Positions 1-8,659 of a DNA stretch of 64,000 nt are shown here, piece after piece; within the stretch, counting starts at the first letter, position 1, and every line of letters starts with the position of its first letter. This DNA comes from Streptomyces sp. WAC05374 (GTDB lineage: Bacteria; Actinomycetota; Actinomycetes; Streptomycetales; Streptomycetaceae). The notes under the pieces were generated by a model. That model saw only the letters and a list, made by a program, of their open reading frames with translations, did not search any database and was not told where the DNA came from. The DNA is taken from assembly GCF_004353505.1 (NCBI RefSeq), contig NZ_SMNQ01000001.1, positions 868,001-932,000 on the forward strand. Direction: 5' to 3'. The translations under genes were made by a program, and so were the position numbers.

Positions 1-75
1 TCGGTGTGGGTTCCCCCGTGAGCGTGAAGGCCGAGGACGGTGGCGGACCGGCGGTTTCAGGGCGTCGTTCAAGAG

Positions 76-136
76 CGGTTCAAGAACCGTCCACTCAGTC
101 TCTCCCGCGCTGACAACGTTGTCCAGGGCCTATGCT
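76..136 (+). promoter_or_regulatory. LacI-gene promoter with two palindromic operator candidates
   Basis: A perfect 12-bp palindrome GACAACGTTGTC lies at 112-123 with the central CG step typical of LacI/GalR operators. It sits just before a -10-like TATGCT (131-136), so a bound repressor would block the promoter. A second site, CGGTTC-aa-GAACCG, lies at 76-89. Autoregulation by the adjacent LacI protein is inferred from position and symmetry. Confidence 0.5.
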
Positions 137-204
137 CGACGCCACAGCCTCGCACATGCACCCGCACGCCGGACGGCGAACGACGAACGACAGGACAGCG
201 CACC

Positions 205-1236
205 GTGGCCGAGACCGCCCGCCACCCCGCCCACCGCTACGGCACCCGGCCCACCATGAAGGACGTGGCCGCCCGCGCCGGTGTCGGGCTCAAGACCGTC
301 TCCCGCGTGGTGAACGGCGAAGCGGGCGTCACCGCCGACACCGAGCGCCGCGTCCAGGAGGCGATCGAGGCCCTCGGTTTCCGGCGGAACGACAGCGCCC
401 GGGTGCTGCGCAAGGGGCGCACCGCCTCCATCGGCCTGGTCCTGGAGGACCTCGCCGACCCGTTCTACGGCCCGCTCAGCCGCGCCGTGGAGGAGGTCGC
501 CCGGGCGCACGGCGCCCTGCTCATCAACGGCTCCAGCGCCGAGGACCCGGACCGTGAGCAGGAACTGGCCCTGGCGCTGTGCGCGCGCCGGGTCGACGGG
601 CTGATCGTGATCCCGGCCGGTGACGACCACCGCTATCTGGAGCCGGAGATCAGGGCGGGCATCGCGACGGTCTTCGTGGACCGCCCGGCGGGGCGGATCG
701 ACGCGGACGTCGTGCTGTCCGACAGCTTCGGCGGTGCCCGCGCGGGCGTCGCGCACCTGATCGCGCACGGGCACCGGCGGATCGGCTTCATCGGCGACCA
801 GCCGCGCATCCACACCGCCGTGGAGCGGCTGCGGGGCTACCGCGCCGCGATGGAGGACGCCGGGCTGGCGGTGAACGACGCCTGGGTGTCGCTGGGTTCG
901 ACGGAACCGGAGCGGGTACGGGAGGCGACGGCCGCGATGCTCGCCGGTCCGGAACCGGTGACGGCCGTGTTCGCGGGCAACAACCGGGTGACGGTGACCG
1001 TCGTGCGGGAGCTGGCGGGGCGGGAGCGGCCGGTGGCGTTCGTCGGCTTCGACGACATCGAGCTGGCCGACCTGCTGGGCATCACCGTGATCGCGCAGGA
1101 CGCCGCCGCGCTGGGGCGCACGGCGGCGGAGCGGCTGTTCAGGCGGCTGGACGGCTTCGACGACGCCCCGGCCCGTACCGTGCTGGACACGGTGCTGATC
1201 CCGCGCGGCTCCGGCGAGATCGCGCCGCCCTCCTGA
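205..1236 (+). CDS. LacI/GalR-family transcriptional regulator
   Basis: About 343 aa. The N-terminal helix-turn-helix is plain (TMKDVAARAGVGLKTVSRVVNG, residues 17-38, as in LacI/PurR), followed by the hinge helix (ARVLRKGRTASIGLVL) and a periplasmic-binding-protein-like effector domain ending near FVGFDDIELADLLG. The reading frame stays open back to 40, but GTG 205 is chosen because the family normally begins 10-20 residues before the HTH; ATG 256 is also possible. The family represses sugar uptake or catabolism genes and is released by a small ligand. No sugar transporter is adjacent, so the regulon is unknown; the palindrome at 112-123 suggests at least autoregulation. The gene runs convergently into the kinase gene, 6 bp away. 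Confidence 0.88.
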   Translation: MAETARHPAHRYGTRPTMKDVAARAGVGLKTVSRVVNGEAGVTADTERRVQEAIEALGFRRNDSARVLRKGRTASIGLVLEDLADPFYGPLSRAVEEVARAHGALLINGSSAEDPDREQELALALCARRVDGLIVIPAGDDHRYLEPEIRAGIATVFVDRPAGRIDADVVLSDSFGGARAGVAHLIAHGHRRIGFIGDQPRIHTAVERLRGYRAAMEDAGLAVNDAWVSLGSTEPERVREATAAMLAGPEPVTAVFAGNNRVTVTVVRELAGRERPVAFVGFDDIELADLLGITVIAQDAAALGRTAAERLFRRLDGFDDAPARTVLDTVLIPRGSGEIAPPS

Positions 1237-1242
1237 GACCCG

Positions 1243-3017
1243 CTAGCAGACCGGCAGGCCCGGCAGCGGCTGGTCGTTGTCGCCGCCCTGGATGTAGACG
1301 TCGCTGACGTACACACCGGTGTTGCCGCTGTCGTCGTCCGTCCTGGCCCACCAGACGTTGGTCCACTCGCCGTACGTCTCGCGGCGGCCGAGGTTGGCCT
1401 GGCAGTAGAAGTAGTTGGTGCCCGCGTTGAGGGTGCCGGCCTGGCTGCCGTCGGCCCGGTACGACGTGGCGGTGCGCCACACCTGGCAGTTGTACTTGCC
1501 GCCGCCTATGGAGTGGCAGACGGGCGCGGTAGCCGGGTCCGCCCCGCCGGTCGTGGTGGAGCCGCCGCCCGGGGAGCCCGCGCCGCCGGTCCCCCCGGCC
1601 GTCGCGTCCGTGCCGGTTCCGGAGCCGCCGGTCGTGCCCGAGCCGCCACCGGTGGAGCCCTGGCCGTCCGCGCCGCCGGTGTCCGCCTCCGCTCCGCCGT
1701 CGGCCGCCGCGCCGGGGGCGGAGGCGCGCGGCTCGTCCGCCGCCGTGGAGGACTTCGCGGCCGTCGGCGCGGACGCGGACGGCTTGGTGCCGGGCGTCGT
1801 GCCGGAGGCGGACGGTCCGGCGCCCGCGTCCAGGGGGCGCCCGGCGGGCGACTCGCCCTGATCGGTCCGCCCGTCGGCCAGCTCCTGGGTCGTGGCCGTC
1901 TTCTCGTTGCCCATGAAGGCGTACGTGATGCCTCCCCGGCCAGCAGGACGGCCGCCGTCGCCGCCGCGACGAGGACCTTGGCGCGGCTCTTCCGCGCGGC
2001 CGGGGCCACCGGAGCCGCCGGGGCCACCGGAGCCACCGGGGCCGGGGCGGGCGCGGGCACGGGCGCGGGAGCGGCTGCGGGCGGCACGGGCGTCGCCGGG
2101 CCGAAGCCGTGCGGCTGGTGCGGCAGGACGGTGCGCTCGGTCGGTACGTACGCCGGGGCCACGGGGCCGTGCCCGGGCTCGCGGCCCTCGGCGACGGCCG
2201 CCAGCAGCCGCGCCGCGGTGGCGGCGTCCGGCCGCCCGGCCGGGTCCTTGTCCATGAGCTGCCCGAGGACGGGGCCGAGGGGGCCCGCCCGCCGCGGCTC
2301 GGGCAGCGGCTCGCCGACGATGGCGCTGAGCGTCGACCAGGTGGACGTGCGCCGGAAGGGCGACGCGCCCTCGACCGCCGCGTACAGCGTGGCGCCCAGC
2401 GCCCAGACGTCGGACGCCGGGCCCGGTTCCTGGCCCTGCGCCCGCTCGGGCGCCAGGAAGTCGAGCGAGCCGACGATCTCGCCGCTGCGCGTGAGGTGGG
2501 TGGCGGAGCCGTCGCCGGGGTCCTCCATGGCGGCGATGCCGAAGTCGGTGAGGACGACCCTGCCGCCGCGGTCCAGCAGGACGTTGCCGGGCTTGACGTC
2601 ACGGTGGAGCACGCCGACGGCGTGGGCGGCGTCGAGCGCCTCCAGCACCTTGGCGCCGATCGCGGCGGCCTCGCGCGGGTCCATGACGCCGCGCTCGCCC
2701 AGGACGTCGTCGAGGGAGGGGCCGTCGATGAGCTCCATGACGATGACCGGGCGGCCCTGGTGGTCGGCGACGTCGTGCACGGAGATGACTCCGGGATGGC
2801 GCACGCGCGCGGCGGCCCGGGCCTCGCGCTGCATCCGCAGCCGAAGGTCGGCCAGCTCGTGACCGGAGGAGTCCGTGTACGTACGGAGCTCCTTGAGGGC
2901 GACCTCGCGGCCCAGCACCTCGTCCACGGCGCGCCAGACGACGCCCATGCCGCCGCGGCCGAGCTGCCGGACGACCCGGTAGCGCCCGGCGATCAGTTCG
3001 TTCTCCCCCGATGACAC
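1243..3017 (-). CDS. Membrane Ser/Thr protein kinase, frameshifted before its C-terminal sensor part
   Basis: The first frame (GTG 3017 downward) encodes an intact Hanks-type kinase: glycine loop LGRGGMGVVWRA, catalytic Lys in VALKE, HRDVKPGN loop, DFG motif, APE-like APERAQG. It is followed by a Pro/Ala-rich linker and the start of a transmembrane helix (KVLVAAATAAVLLAG). At the C-run 1934-1937 the frame breaks. Read literally, translation continues in a junk Arg/Pro frame to 1506. The expected continuation (GITYAFMGNE, a Gly/Ser/Thr-rich stalk, then a domain with four Cys ending at 1243) is in another frame and has no ribosome site of its own. One extra base in the C-run would restore a kinase of about 590 aa. 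It may be a real mutation, phase variation or a sequencing error. The cytoplasmic kinase domain should still be made. Confidence 0.8.
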
Positions 3018-3105
3018 CGCTGCCCCGTTCCTCTGTACACGTCAGGTCGATGAACGCGTACAGAGTACGGGGCCGGTGTGACAGCGCCGACGGGGGCGCC
3101 GGGGG

Positions 3106-4395
3106 TTACTGAGCGGTGGCGGTCAGGTCGCCGCGGCGGGGGGCGGCGAAGCCGTCCAGGTCCGTTCGGGTCAGGCCGGTGAGGCGGGCGACCTCGTCGG
3201 TGTCGAGGGCGCCGCAGTCGATGCCGCGCAGCAGGTAGGAGCTGAGGGCCTTGGCGGTGGCGGGCTCGTCCATGACGTCGCCGCCGGCCTGGTTGGCGTA
3301 GGCGGACAGGCGCTTGGCGGCCTGCTCGAAGCCCTCGCGGTAGAAGGCGAAGACGGCGGCGTACCGGGTGGGCAGGTGGCCCGGGTGCATGTCCCAGCCC
3401 TGGTAGTAGGCGCGGGCGAGGGCGCGGCGGGTGAGGCCGTAGTGCAGGCGCCAGGCGTCGTGGACCTTCTCGGTGGGGCCGACCGGCAGGACGTTGGTGG
3501 AGCCGTCGGAGACGCGTACGCCGGTGCCGGCGGCGGCGACCTGCATGACGGCCTTGGCGTGGTCGGCGGCCGGGTGGTCGCTGGCCTGGTACGCGGCGGA
3601 GACGCCGAGGCAGGCGCTGTAGTCGAAGGTGCCGTAGTGCAGGCCGGTGGCGCGGCCCTCGGCGGCGTCGATCATGCGGGCGACGGTGGCGGTGCCGTCG
3701 GCGGCGAGGATGGCCTGGCTGGTCTCGATCTGGATCTCGAAGCCGAGGCGCCCGTCCTGGAGGCCGTGGGCCTTCTCGAAGGCCTCCAGCAGCCGTACGA
3801 AGGCGGCGACCTGCTCGGGGTAGGTGACCTTGGGGAGGGTGAGGACGAGGCCCTCGGGCAGGCCGCCGCGCTCCATGAGGCCGGTGAGGAAGACGTCGGT
3901 GGTGCGGATGCCCCGGTCGCGTACGGCGGCCTCCATGCACTTCATGCGGATGCCCATGTACGGGGCGGCCGTGCCCTGCTCGTACGCCTCGGAGATCAGG
4001 CGGGCGGCCCGGCCGGCGTCGGTGTCCTCGTCCTTGCCGGCGTAGCCGTCCTCGAAGTCGACGCGGAGGTCCTCGATGGGTTCGCGCTCGAGCTTGGCGC
4101 GCACGCGCGCGTGGACGTCGTCGGCGAGCCGGTCGTCGAGGCCGAGGACGGCCGCGAGGGAGGCGGCGTCGGGGGCGTGCTCGTCGAGCATGGCGAGGGC
4201 CTGGTCGCCCCAGGAGCGGATGGTTCCGGCCTCGAAGACCTCGCCGGGCACGTACACGGTGTGGACCGGCTGGCGGGTGCCGGGGTCGCCCGGGTAGCGG
4301 CGGGCGAGCTCCTCGTCGACCGAGACGAGGGAGGCGCTGATGCCCTCGCTGACCGCGCCCGCGAGGCTCGTTGCCGCCTTCTCCTGCTGACCCAT
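3106..4395 (-). CDS. DUF6986 / HpcH-HpaI aldolase-like protein
   Basis: 429 aa. The protein looks like a TIM-barrel relative of citrate lyase beta/malate synthase enzymes. It contains an EDLRVDFEDGYAG segment (acidic metal-ligand type), an IRMKCMEAAVRDR stretch, LTLPKVTYPEQ, and GFEIQIETSQAILAADG, where Gln-x-Glu resembles the pyruvate/metal binding motif of the HpcH family. Start ATG 4395 is supported by GGAGGG upstream. It is probably a lyase or synthase acting on a 2-oxo acid or CoA ester, but the reaction is not established. It lies downstream of etfBA but is separated from it by a strong hairpin (4494-4525) and has its own palindromic leader site (4412-4428), so it is likely a separate transcript. 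Confidence 0.72.
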   Translation of the reverse strand: MGQQEKAATSLAGAVSEGISASLVSVDEELARRYPGDPGTRQPVHTVYVPGEVFEAGTIRSWGDQALAMLDEHAPDAASLAAVLGLDDRLADDVHARVRAKLEREPIEDLRVDFEDGYAGKDEDTDAGRAARLISEAYEQGTAAPYMGIRMKCMEAAVRDRGIRTTDVFLTGLMERGGLPEGLVLTLPKVTYPEQVAAFVRLLEAFEKAHGLQDGRLGFEIQIETSQAILAADGTATVARMIDAAEGRATGLHYGTFDYSACLGVSAAYQASDHPAADHAKAVMQVAAAGTGVRVSDGSTNVLPVGPTEKVHDAWRLHYGLTRRALARAYYQGWDMHPGHLPTRYAAVFAFYREGFEQAAKRLSAYANQAGGDVMDEPATAKALSSYLLRGIDCGALDTDEVARLTGLTRTDLDGFAAPRRGDLTATAQ

Positions 4396-4411
4396 TCCCA
4401 CACCCTCCAAT

Positions 4412-4428
4412 ATTCCACTACACGGAAT
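4412..4428 (-). promoter_or_regulatory. Palindrome before the DUF6986 gene
   Basis: ATTCC-ACTACAC-GGAAT, with 5-bp arms and a 7-nt spacer, lies 17 bp upstream of the start codon and touches the ribosome site. TTCC..GGAA symmetry is common for IclR-type repressors of glyoxylate and allantoin metabolism; that assignment is inference only. Confidence 0.35.
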
Positions 4429-4493
4429 CAACAATCCGTATGGTGAAGTTAATGGGTGGCCATGACATGCGTCAATGGTGGCCCCAACGGCGC

Positions 4494-4525
4494 GGGGCCG
4501 CGCGGTGGATTCACCGCGCGGCCCC
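4494..4525 (-). terminator. Strong hairpin downstream of etfA
   Basis: Perfect 14-bp stem (GGGGCCGCGCGGTG paired with its complement), 4-nt loop GATT, 42 bp beyond the etfA stop. There is no U-tract, as is usual for actinobacterial terminators. It separates etfBA from the DUF6986 gene. Confidence 0.7.
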
Positions 4526-4567
4526 GGAGCCGTCTTCGGACGCCGCAGGTCAGCCCTGCGTGGAGGG

Positions 4568-5530
4568 TCAGCCCTTGCGGGACTTGATCTCCTCGGTGAG
4601 CTGCGGGACGACCTGGAACAGGTCGCCGACGACGCCGTAGTCGACCAGGTCGAAGATCGGGGCCTCGGCGTCCTTGTTGATGGCCACGATGGTCTTCGAG
4701 GTCTGCATGCCGGCGCGGTGCTGGATCGCGCCGGAGATGCCGGAGGCGATGTAGAGCTGCGGGGAGACCGACTTGCCGGTCTGGCCGACCTGGCTGGAGT
4801 GCGGGTACCAGCCGGCGTCGACGGCGGCGCGGGAGGCGCCGACGGCGGCACCGAGGGAGTCGGCGAGCGCCTCGATGATCGAGAAGTTCTCGGCGCCGTT
4901 GACACCGCGGCCGCCGGAGACCACGATCGCGGCCTCGGTCAGCTCGGGGCGGCCGGTCGACTCGCGCGGGGTGCGGGAGACGACCTTGGTGCCGGTGGCC
5001 TTCTCGGAGAAGGAGACGGCGAGGGCCTCGACGGCGCCGGCGGCCGGGGCGGCCTCCACGGGGGCCGAGTTCGGCTTGACCGTGATGACCGGGGTGCCCT
5101 TAGAGACGCGGGACTTGGTGGTGAAGGAGGCGGCGAACGCGGACTGCGTGGCCACCGGGCCCTCGTCGCCGGCCTCGAGGTCGACGGCGTCGGTGATGAT
5201 GCCGGAGCCGATGCGGACCGCCAGGCGGGCGGCGATCTCCTTGCCCTCGGCGGAGGACGGGACGAGCACGGCGGCCGGGGAGACGGCCTCGTACGCGGCC
5301 TGGAGGGCGTCCACCTTCGGTACGACGAGGTAGTCGCCGAACTCGGGGGCGTCGGCGGTGAGGACCTTGACCGCGCCGTGCTCGGCGAGCGTGGCGGCGG
5401 TGGCCTCGGCGCCCGAGCCCAGGGCGACGGCGACGGGCTCGCCGATGCGACGGGCGAGGGTCAGCAGCTCCAGGGTGGGCTTGCGGACGGCGCCGTCCAC
5501 GTGGTCGACGTAGACGAGAACTTCAGCCAT
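4568..5530 (-). CDS. etfA: Electron transfer flavoprotein alpha subunit
   Basis: 320 aa, normal length for EtfA. It starts [15 protein letters not shown] and carries the C-terminal FAD-binding half with [53 protein letters not shown] and a Lys-rich [18 protein letters not shown] end. With EtfB it takes electrons from acyl-CoA and other flavin dehydrogenases and passes them via ETF-quinone oxidoreductase to the respiratory chain. It lies 59 bp downstream of etfB on the same strand with AGGAG upstream of ATG 5530, the usual etfBA order. Confidence 0.97.
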   Translation of the reverse strand: MAEVLVYVDHVDGAVRKPTLELLTLARRIGEPVAVALGSGAEATAATLAEHGAVKVLTADAPEFGDYLVVPKVDALQAAYEAVSPAAVLVPSSAEGKEIAARLAVRIGSGIITDAVDLEAGDEGPVATQSAFAASFTTKSRVSKGTPVITVKPNSAPVEAAPAAGAVEALAVSFSEKATGTKVVSRTPRESTGRPELTEAAIVVSGGRGVNGAENFSIIEALADSLGAAVGASRAAVDAGWYPHSSQVGQTGKSVSPQLYIASGISGAIQHRAGMQTSKTIVAINKDAEAPIFDLVDYGVVGDLFQVVPQLTEEIKSRKG

Positions 5531-5589
5531 GGGACTTCAATCTCCTGCGATGCGAAGAGTCTGGGGCGGGTGAGTGGCTCGCGCGAGCC

Positions 5590-6375
5590 TTAGATGAACT
5601 TCTGGCTCGCGAGGAACTCGGCAAGCTGCTTGCCGCCCTCGCCCTCGTCCTTGACGATCGTGCCGGCCGTGCGGGCCGGACGCTCCGCCGCCGAGTCGAC
5701 CTTGGTCCAGGAGCCCTCGAGGCCGACCTCGTCGGCGTCGAGGTCCAGGTCGTCGAGGTCCAGGGACTCCACCGGCTTCTTCTTGGCGGCCATGATGCCC
5801 TTGAAGGACGGGTAGCGGGCCTCGCCCGACTGGTCCGTCACGGACACGACGGCCGGCAGGGACGCCTCGAGCTGCTCGGAGGCGCTGTCGCCGTCGCGGC
5901 GGCCCTTGACGAGGCCGTCCTCCACCGAGACCTCGGAGAGCAGGGTGACCTGCGGGACGCCCAGGCGCTCGGCGAGGATCGCGGGCAGGACGCCCATGGT
6001 GCCGTCGGTGGACGCCATGCCGCAGATGACCAGGTCGTAACCGGTCTTCTCGACGGCCTTGGCGAGCACCAGCGAGGTGGCCATGACGTCGGAGCCGTGG
6101 AGGTCGTCGTCCTCGACGTGGACGGCCTTGTCGGCGCCCATGGACAGCGCCTTGCGCAGCGCGTCCTTGGCGTCCTCGGGGCCGACGGTCAGCACGGTGA
6201 TCTCCGCGTCGTCCGCCTCCTCGGCGATCTGGAGCGCCTGCTCGACCGCGTACTCATCCAGCTCCGACAGCAGGCCGTCGACGTCGTCGCGGTCGACGGT
6301 CAGGTCATCGGCGAAGTGCCGGTCGCCGGTGGCGTCGGGCACGTACTTCACACAGACAACGATCCTCAAGCTCAC
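5590..6375 (-). CDS. etfB: Electron transfer flavoprotein beta subunit
   Basis: 261 aa. It begins LRIVVCVKYVPDATGDRHF and has the EtfB AMP-binding features LTVGPEDAKDALRKALSMGADKAVHV and YDLVICGMASTDGTMGVLPAILAERLG. The start is set at GTG 6375 because GGAGAG lies 8 bp upstream; the frame is open further back without support. It partners EtfA in fatty acid and amino acid oxidation electron transfer. First gene of the etfBA transcript, with an IR-containing leader (6455-6519). Confidence 0.96.
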   Translation of the reverse strand: MSLRIVVCVKYVPDATGDRHFADDLTVDRDDVDGLLSELDEYAVEQALQIAEEADDAEITVLTVGPEDAKDALRKALSMGADKAVHVEDDDLHGSDVMATSLVLAKAVEKTGYDLVICGMASTDGTMGVLPAILAERLGVPQVTLLSEVSVEDGLVKGRRDGDSASEQLEASLPAVVSVTDQSGEARYPSFKGIMAAKKKPVESLDLDDLDLDADEVGLEGSWTKVDSAAERPARTAGTIVKDEGEGGKQLAEFLASQKFI

Positions 6376-6454
6376 GCCGGCTCTCCTACACATCGTCATA
6401 ACTGGGCTGCCTTGTTGCACGCAGCATAGGCGCCTGATGGGACGGTTTCCGCTC

Positions 6455-6519
6455 GGGGCGTCGGACGCCCCTACCGGAATATTACTCGTCAGTACACCGA
6501 TTGCTTTCCCGGTAAGCAA
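6455..6519 (-). promoter_or_regulatory. etfB upstream region with two inverted repeats
   Basis: Two symmetric elements lie between the flavin reductase stop and the etfB start. GGGGCGTCGGACGCCCC (6455-6471) is a 17-bp palindrome. TTGCTTTCCCGGTAAGCAA (6501-6519) has 9-bp arms with one mismatch. The first could be the end of the flavin reductase transcript, the second an operator for etfB. Roles are inferred from position. Confidence 0.35.
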
Positions 6520-6564
6520 GCGCTTTGAACTGTGACCTTGCCAACGCTCCGTAACCGGGATCTC

Positions 6565-7089
6565 TCAGTCCCGCAGAGCGTTGAAGCGCCCCTCGTGGTA
6601 CAGCAGCGGACGGCCCGCACCGTCCGGGTCCCCGGCGACGACCTCGGCCACCACGAGGCGGTGGTCACCGGCCGGGACACGGGCCACGACCCGGCACACC
6701 AGCCACGCCAGCACCCCTTCGAGCACCGGCACGCCCTCCGGGCCCGGGCGCCAGCGGGTCGGCTCCGCGAACCGGTCGGCGCCGCTGCGCGCGAAGGTGG
6801 CGGCCAGGTCGCGCTGGTGCTCGCCCAGGACGTGGACGCCGACGTGGCCGGCCTCGGCGAGGACCGGCCAGCTCGAGGAGGAGGTCCCTACGCCGAACGA
6901 GATCATCGGCGGGTCGGCCGACACGGAGGTCAGCGAGGTGGCGGTGAAGCCGACGGGCCGCTCGCCCGCGGCCGTGATCACCGCGACCCCCGCCGCGTGC
7001 CGCCGGAAGACGGAGCGGAGCAGGTCGGGCGTGGCGGGCCGGGGAGCGCCGGGGGCGCGGCGGGCGGCGAGGTCGGGGAAGACCGTCAT
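6565..7089 (-). CDS. Flavin reductase-like domain oxidoreductase
   Basis: 174 aa. It fits the FMN-binding split-barrel flavin reductase family: LLRSVFRRHAAGVAVITA, GFTATSLTSVSADPPMISFGV, and a late RWRPGPEGVPVLEGVLAWLVCRV followed by HRLVVAEVV. Such enzymes reduce free FMN/FAD with NAD(P)H, usually for a partner monooxygenase. No monooxygenase is directly adjacent. ATG 7089 (MTVFPDLAARRA) is chosen because AAGGA lies upstream and the conserved domain begins about 20 residues in; the open frame extends further without family similarity. Confidence 0.85.
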   Translation of the reverse strand: MTVFPDLAARRAPGAPRPATPDLLRSVFRRHAAGVAVITAAGERPVGFTATSLTSVSADPPMISFGVGTSSSSWPVLAEAGHVGVHVLGEHQRDLAATFARSGADRFAEPTRWRPGPEGVPVLEGVLAWLVCRVVARVPAGDHRLVVAEVVAGDPDGAGRPLLYHEGRFNALRD

Positions 7090-7288
7090 GGAGGGGTCCT
7101 TCTGCGGAGGGCGCGGGTCGGTGGTCCGTGGTCGCTCAGACACCCGGACAGCGCGCGCTCGCGTTGCGGGCCAGGTCGACGTCGGCCCGCCCGTGGAGAA
7201 GGAGTTCCTGGGGCACGGCGTCAGCCTGACGACGGATGGCATGCACAGTCAAGGGCGGACCGGTATGTGGGAGATGGATCACGGCAGG

Positions 7289-7612
7289 TCACACGGCATG
7301 GCCGAGCGCGGCGATCACATCGGCCCTGCGGGGCTGCCCGGCGGCCCGCCGGACGATCCGGCCGTGCCGGTCGAGCACCAGCACGGTGGGGGTCTTCACG
7401 ATCTCCAGCTCGCGCACCAGGTCCAGGTGCCGCTCGGCGTCGATCTCGACGTGGGCCACGCCGCCGACCATCGCCGCCACCTCGGCGAGGGTGCGCCGGG
7501 TCGCGCGGCAGGGCTGGCAGAAGGCGGTGGAGAACTGCACGAGCGTCGCCCGCTCCCCCAGGCCGTCGGCGCCCAGCTCGGCCGCCGTGAGCACTCGTCC
7601 GTGCACCCGCAC
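7289..7612 (-). CDS. Thioredoxin-fold protein, short form
   Basis: 107 aa from GTG 7612, which has an ideal AGGAGG five bases upstream. The active-site region is FSTAFCQPCRATRR (CxxC), and the cis-Pro motif is KTPTVLVLD, both as in thioredoxins. Related actinobacterial proteins often carry an N-terminal membrane anchor before the VRGR-like segment. Here the codons upstream of 7612 do not encode a hydrophobic helix, and the ribosome site favours the short soluble form. ATG 7711 would add a Cys-containing basic extension (CTRC). Likely a disulfide reductase; the partner is unknown. Confidence 0.8.
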   Translation of the reverse strand: MRVHGRVLTAAELGADGLGERATLVQFSTAFCQPCRATRRTLAEVAAMVGGVAHVEIDAERHLDLVRELEIVKTPTVLVLDRHGRIVRRAAGQPRRADVIAALGHAV

Positions 7613-7920
7613 TCCGTCCTCCTGTGTCCGTTCCGCCGCCCGGGTGGCGCACCGGGTGCAGCGCGCCGGGCGCCCGCGCGATTCCCGGCGCGCCGGAATC
7701 CGGTCGAACATGCCCCGAAAACGCGCCCGGAACCGCGTGGAAGCACGCCGGAGCGGACGTGACGTGACGAGAATCTCGCTGTCCGAAGTCGTCAGGACTG
7801 GCCTGTACGGCGCACATGGTGCACGATCGGCCCAATGCCGGATACCTACGGCTGCGTAACTTGCGTAACTTCCGCCGGGAGGACCCTCCCCAGGCACTGA
7901 AGAAAAGGGGCTTTCTCCAG

Positions 7921-8643
7921 ATGGCAGAACTCGTCTATCGGCCGGTCATCGGCGCCGCTCTCACGATGTTCAAGGCGCTCGACCTGAAGATCGACACTCA
8001 GGGTTCGGAGAACATCCCCCGCACCGGTGGCGCCGTGCTGGTCAGCAACCACATCAGCTACCTGGACTTCATCTTCTCCGGCCTGGCTGCGCTGCCGCAG
8101 AAGCGCCTGGTGCGGTTCATGGCCAAGGACTCGGTGTTCCGGCACCGGATCTCCGGTCCGCTGATGCGCGGCATGAAGCACATTCCGGTGGACCGCGCGC
8201 AGGGCGAGGCGGCCTACCGGCACGCCCTGGAGTCGCTGCGCTCGGGTGAGATCATCGGGGTGTTCCCCGAGGCGACGATCTCCCAGTCCTTCACGCTCAA
8301 GAGCTTCAAGTCCGGCGCCGCCCGCCTGGCCCAGGAGGCCGGCGTACCGCTGGTCCCGATGGCCCTGTGGGGCACCCAGCGGCTGTGGACCAAGGGGCGG
8401 CCGCGCAACTTCAAGCGCAGCCACATCCCGGTGACCATCCGGGTGGGCGAGCCGGTGGAGGCGCCGACCGACCAGTACGCGGGCGCGATCACCCGGCGGC
8501 TGCGCGACCGGGTGCAGGAGCTGCTGGAGGCGGCGCAGCGCGCCTACCCCGTACGCCCCAAGGACGCGAGCGACACCTGGTGGGTGCCCGCGCACCTCGG
8601 GGGCACGGCGCCGACCGCCGCCGAGGTCCGCGAGGCGGGCTGA
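7921..8643 (+). CDS. 1-acyl-sn-glycerol-3-phosphate acyltransferase-like protein (PlsC family)
   Basis: 240 aa. Contains the acyltransferase blocks: SNHISYLDF (the His of HX4D, here NHISYLD), RFMAKDSVFRHRISGPLMRG, PVDRAQGEAAY, and VFPEATISQSFTLKSFKSGAARLA (FPEGT-like block written FPEAT), then VPLVPMALWG. The family transfers acyl groups to lysophosphatidate or related lysolipids at the membrane. ATG 7921 is used because MAELVYRPVIGAAL is the usual family start. Directly upstream is a short direct repeat (tgcgtaacttgcgtaactt). Confidence 0.88.
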   Translation: MAELVYRPVIGAALTMFKALDLKIDTQGSENIPRTGGAVLVSNHISYLDFIFSGLAALPQKRLVRFMAKDSVFRHRISGPLMRGMKHIPVDRAQGEAAYRHALESLRSGEIIGVFPEATISQSFTLKSFKSGAARLAQEAGVPLVPMALWGTQRLWTKGRPRNFKRSHIPVTIRVGEPVEAPTDQYAGAITRRLRDRVQELLEAAQRAYPVRPKDASDTWWVPAHLGGTAPTAAEVREAG

Positions 8644-8659
8644 GCCGGCGCCCGGCGGG

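Noticed and set aside
1415-1861. 148-codon Pro/Val-rich plus-strand ORF
   Set aside because: Antisense of the Gly/Thr-rich stalk of the kinase; low-complexity shadow.
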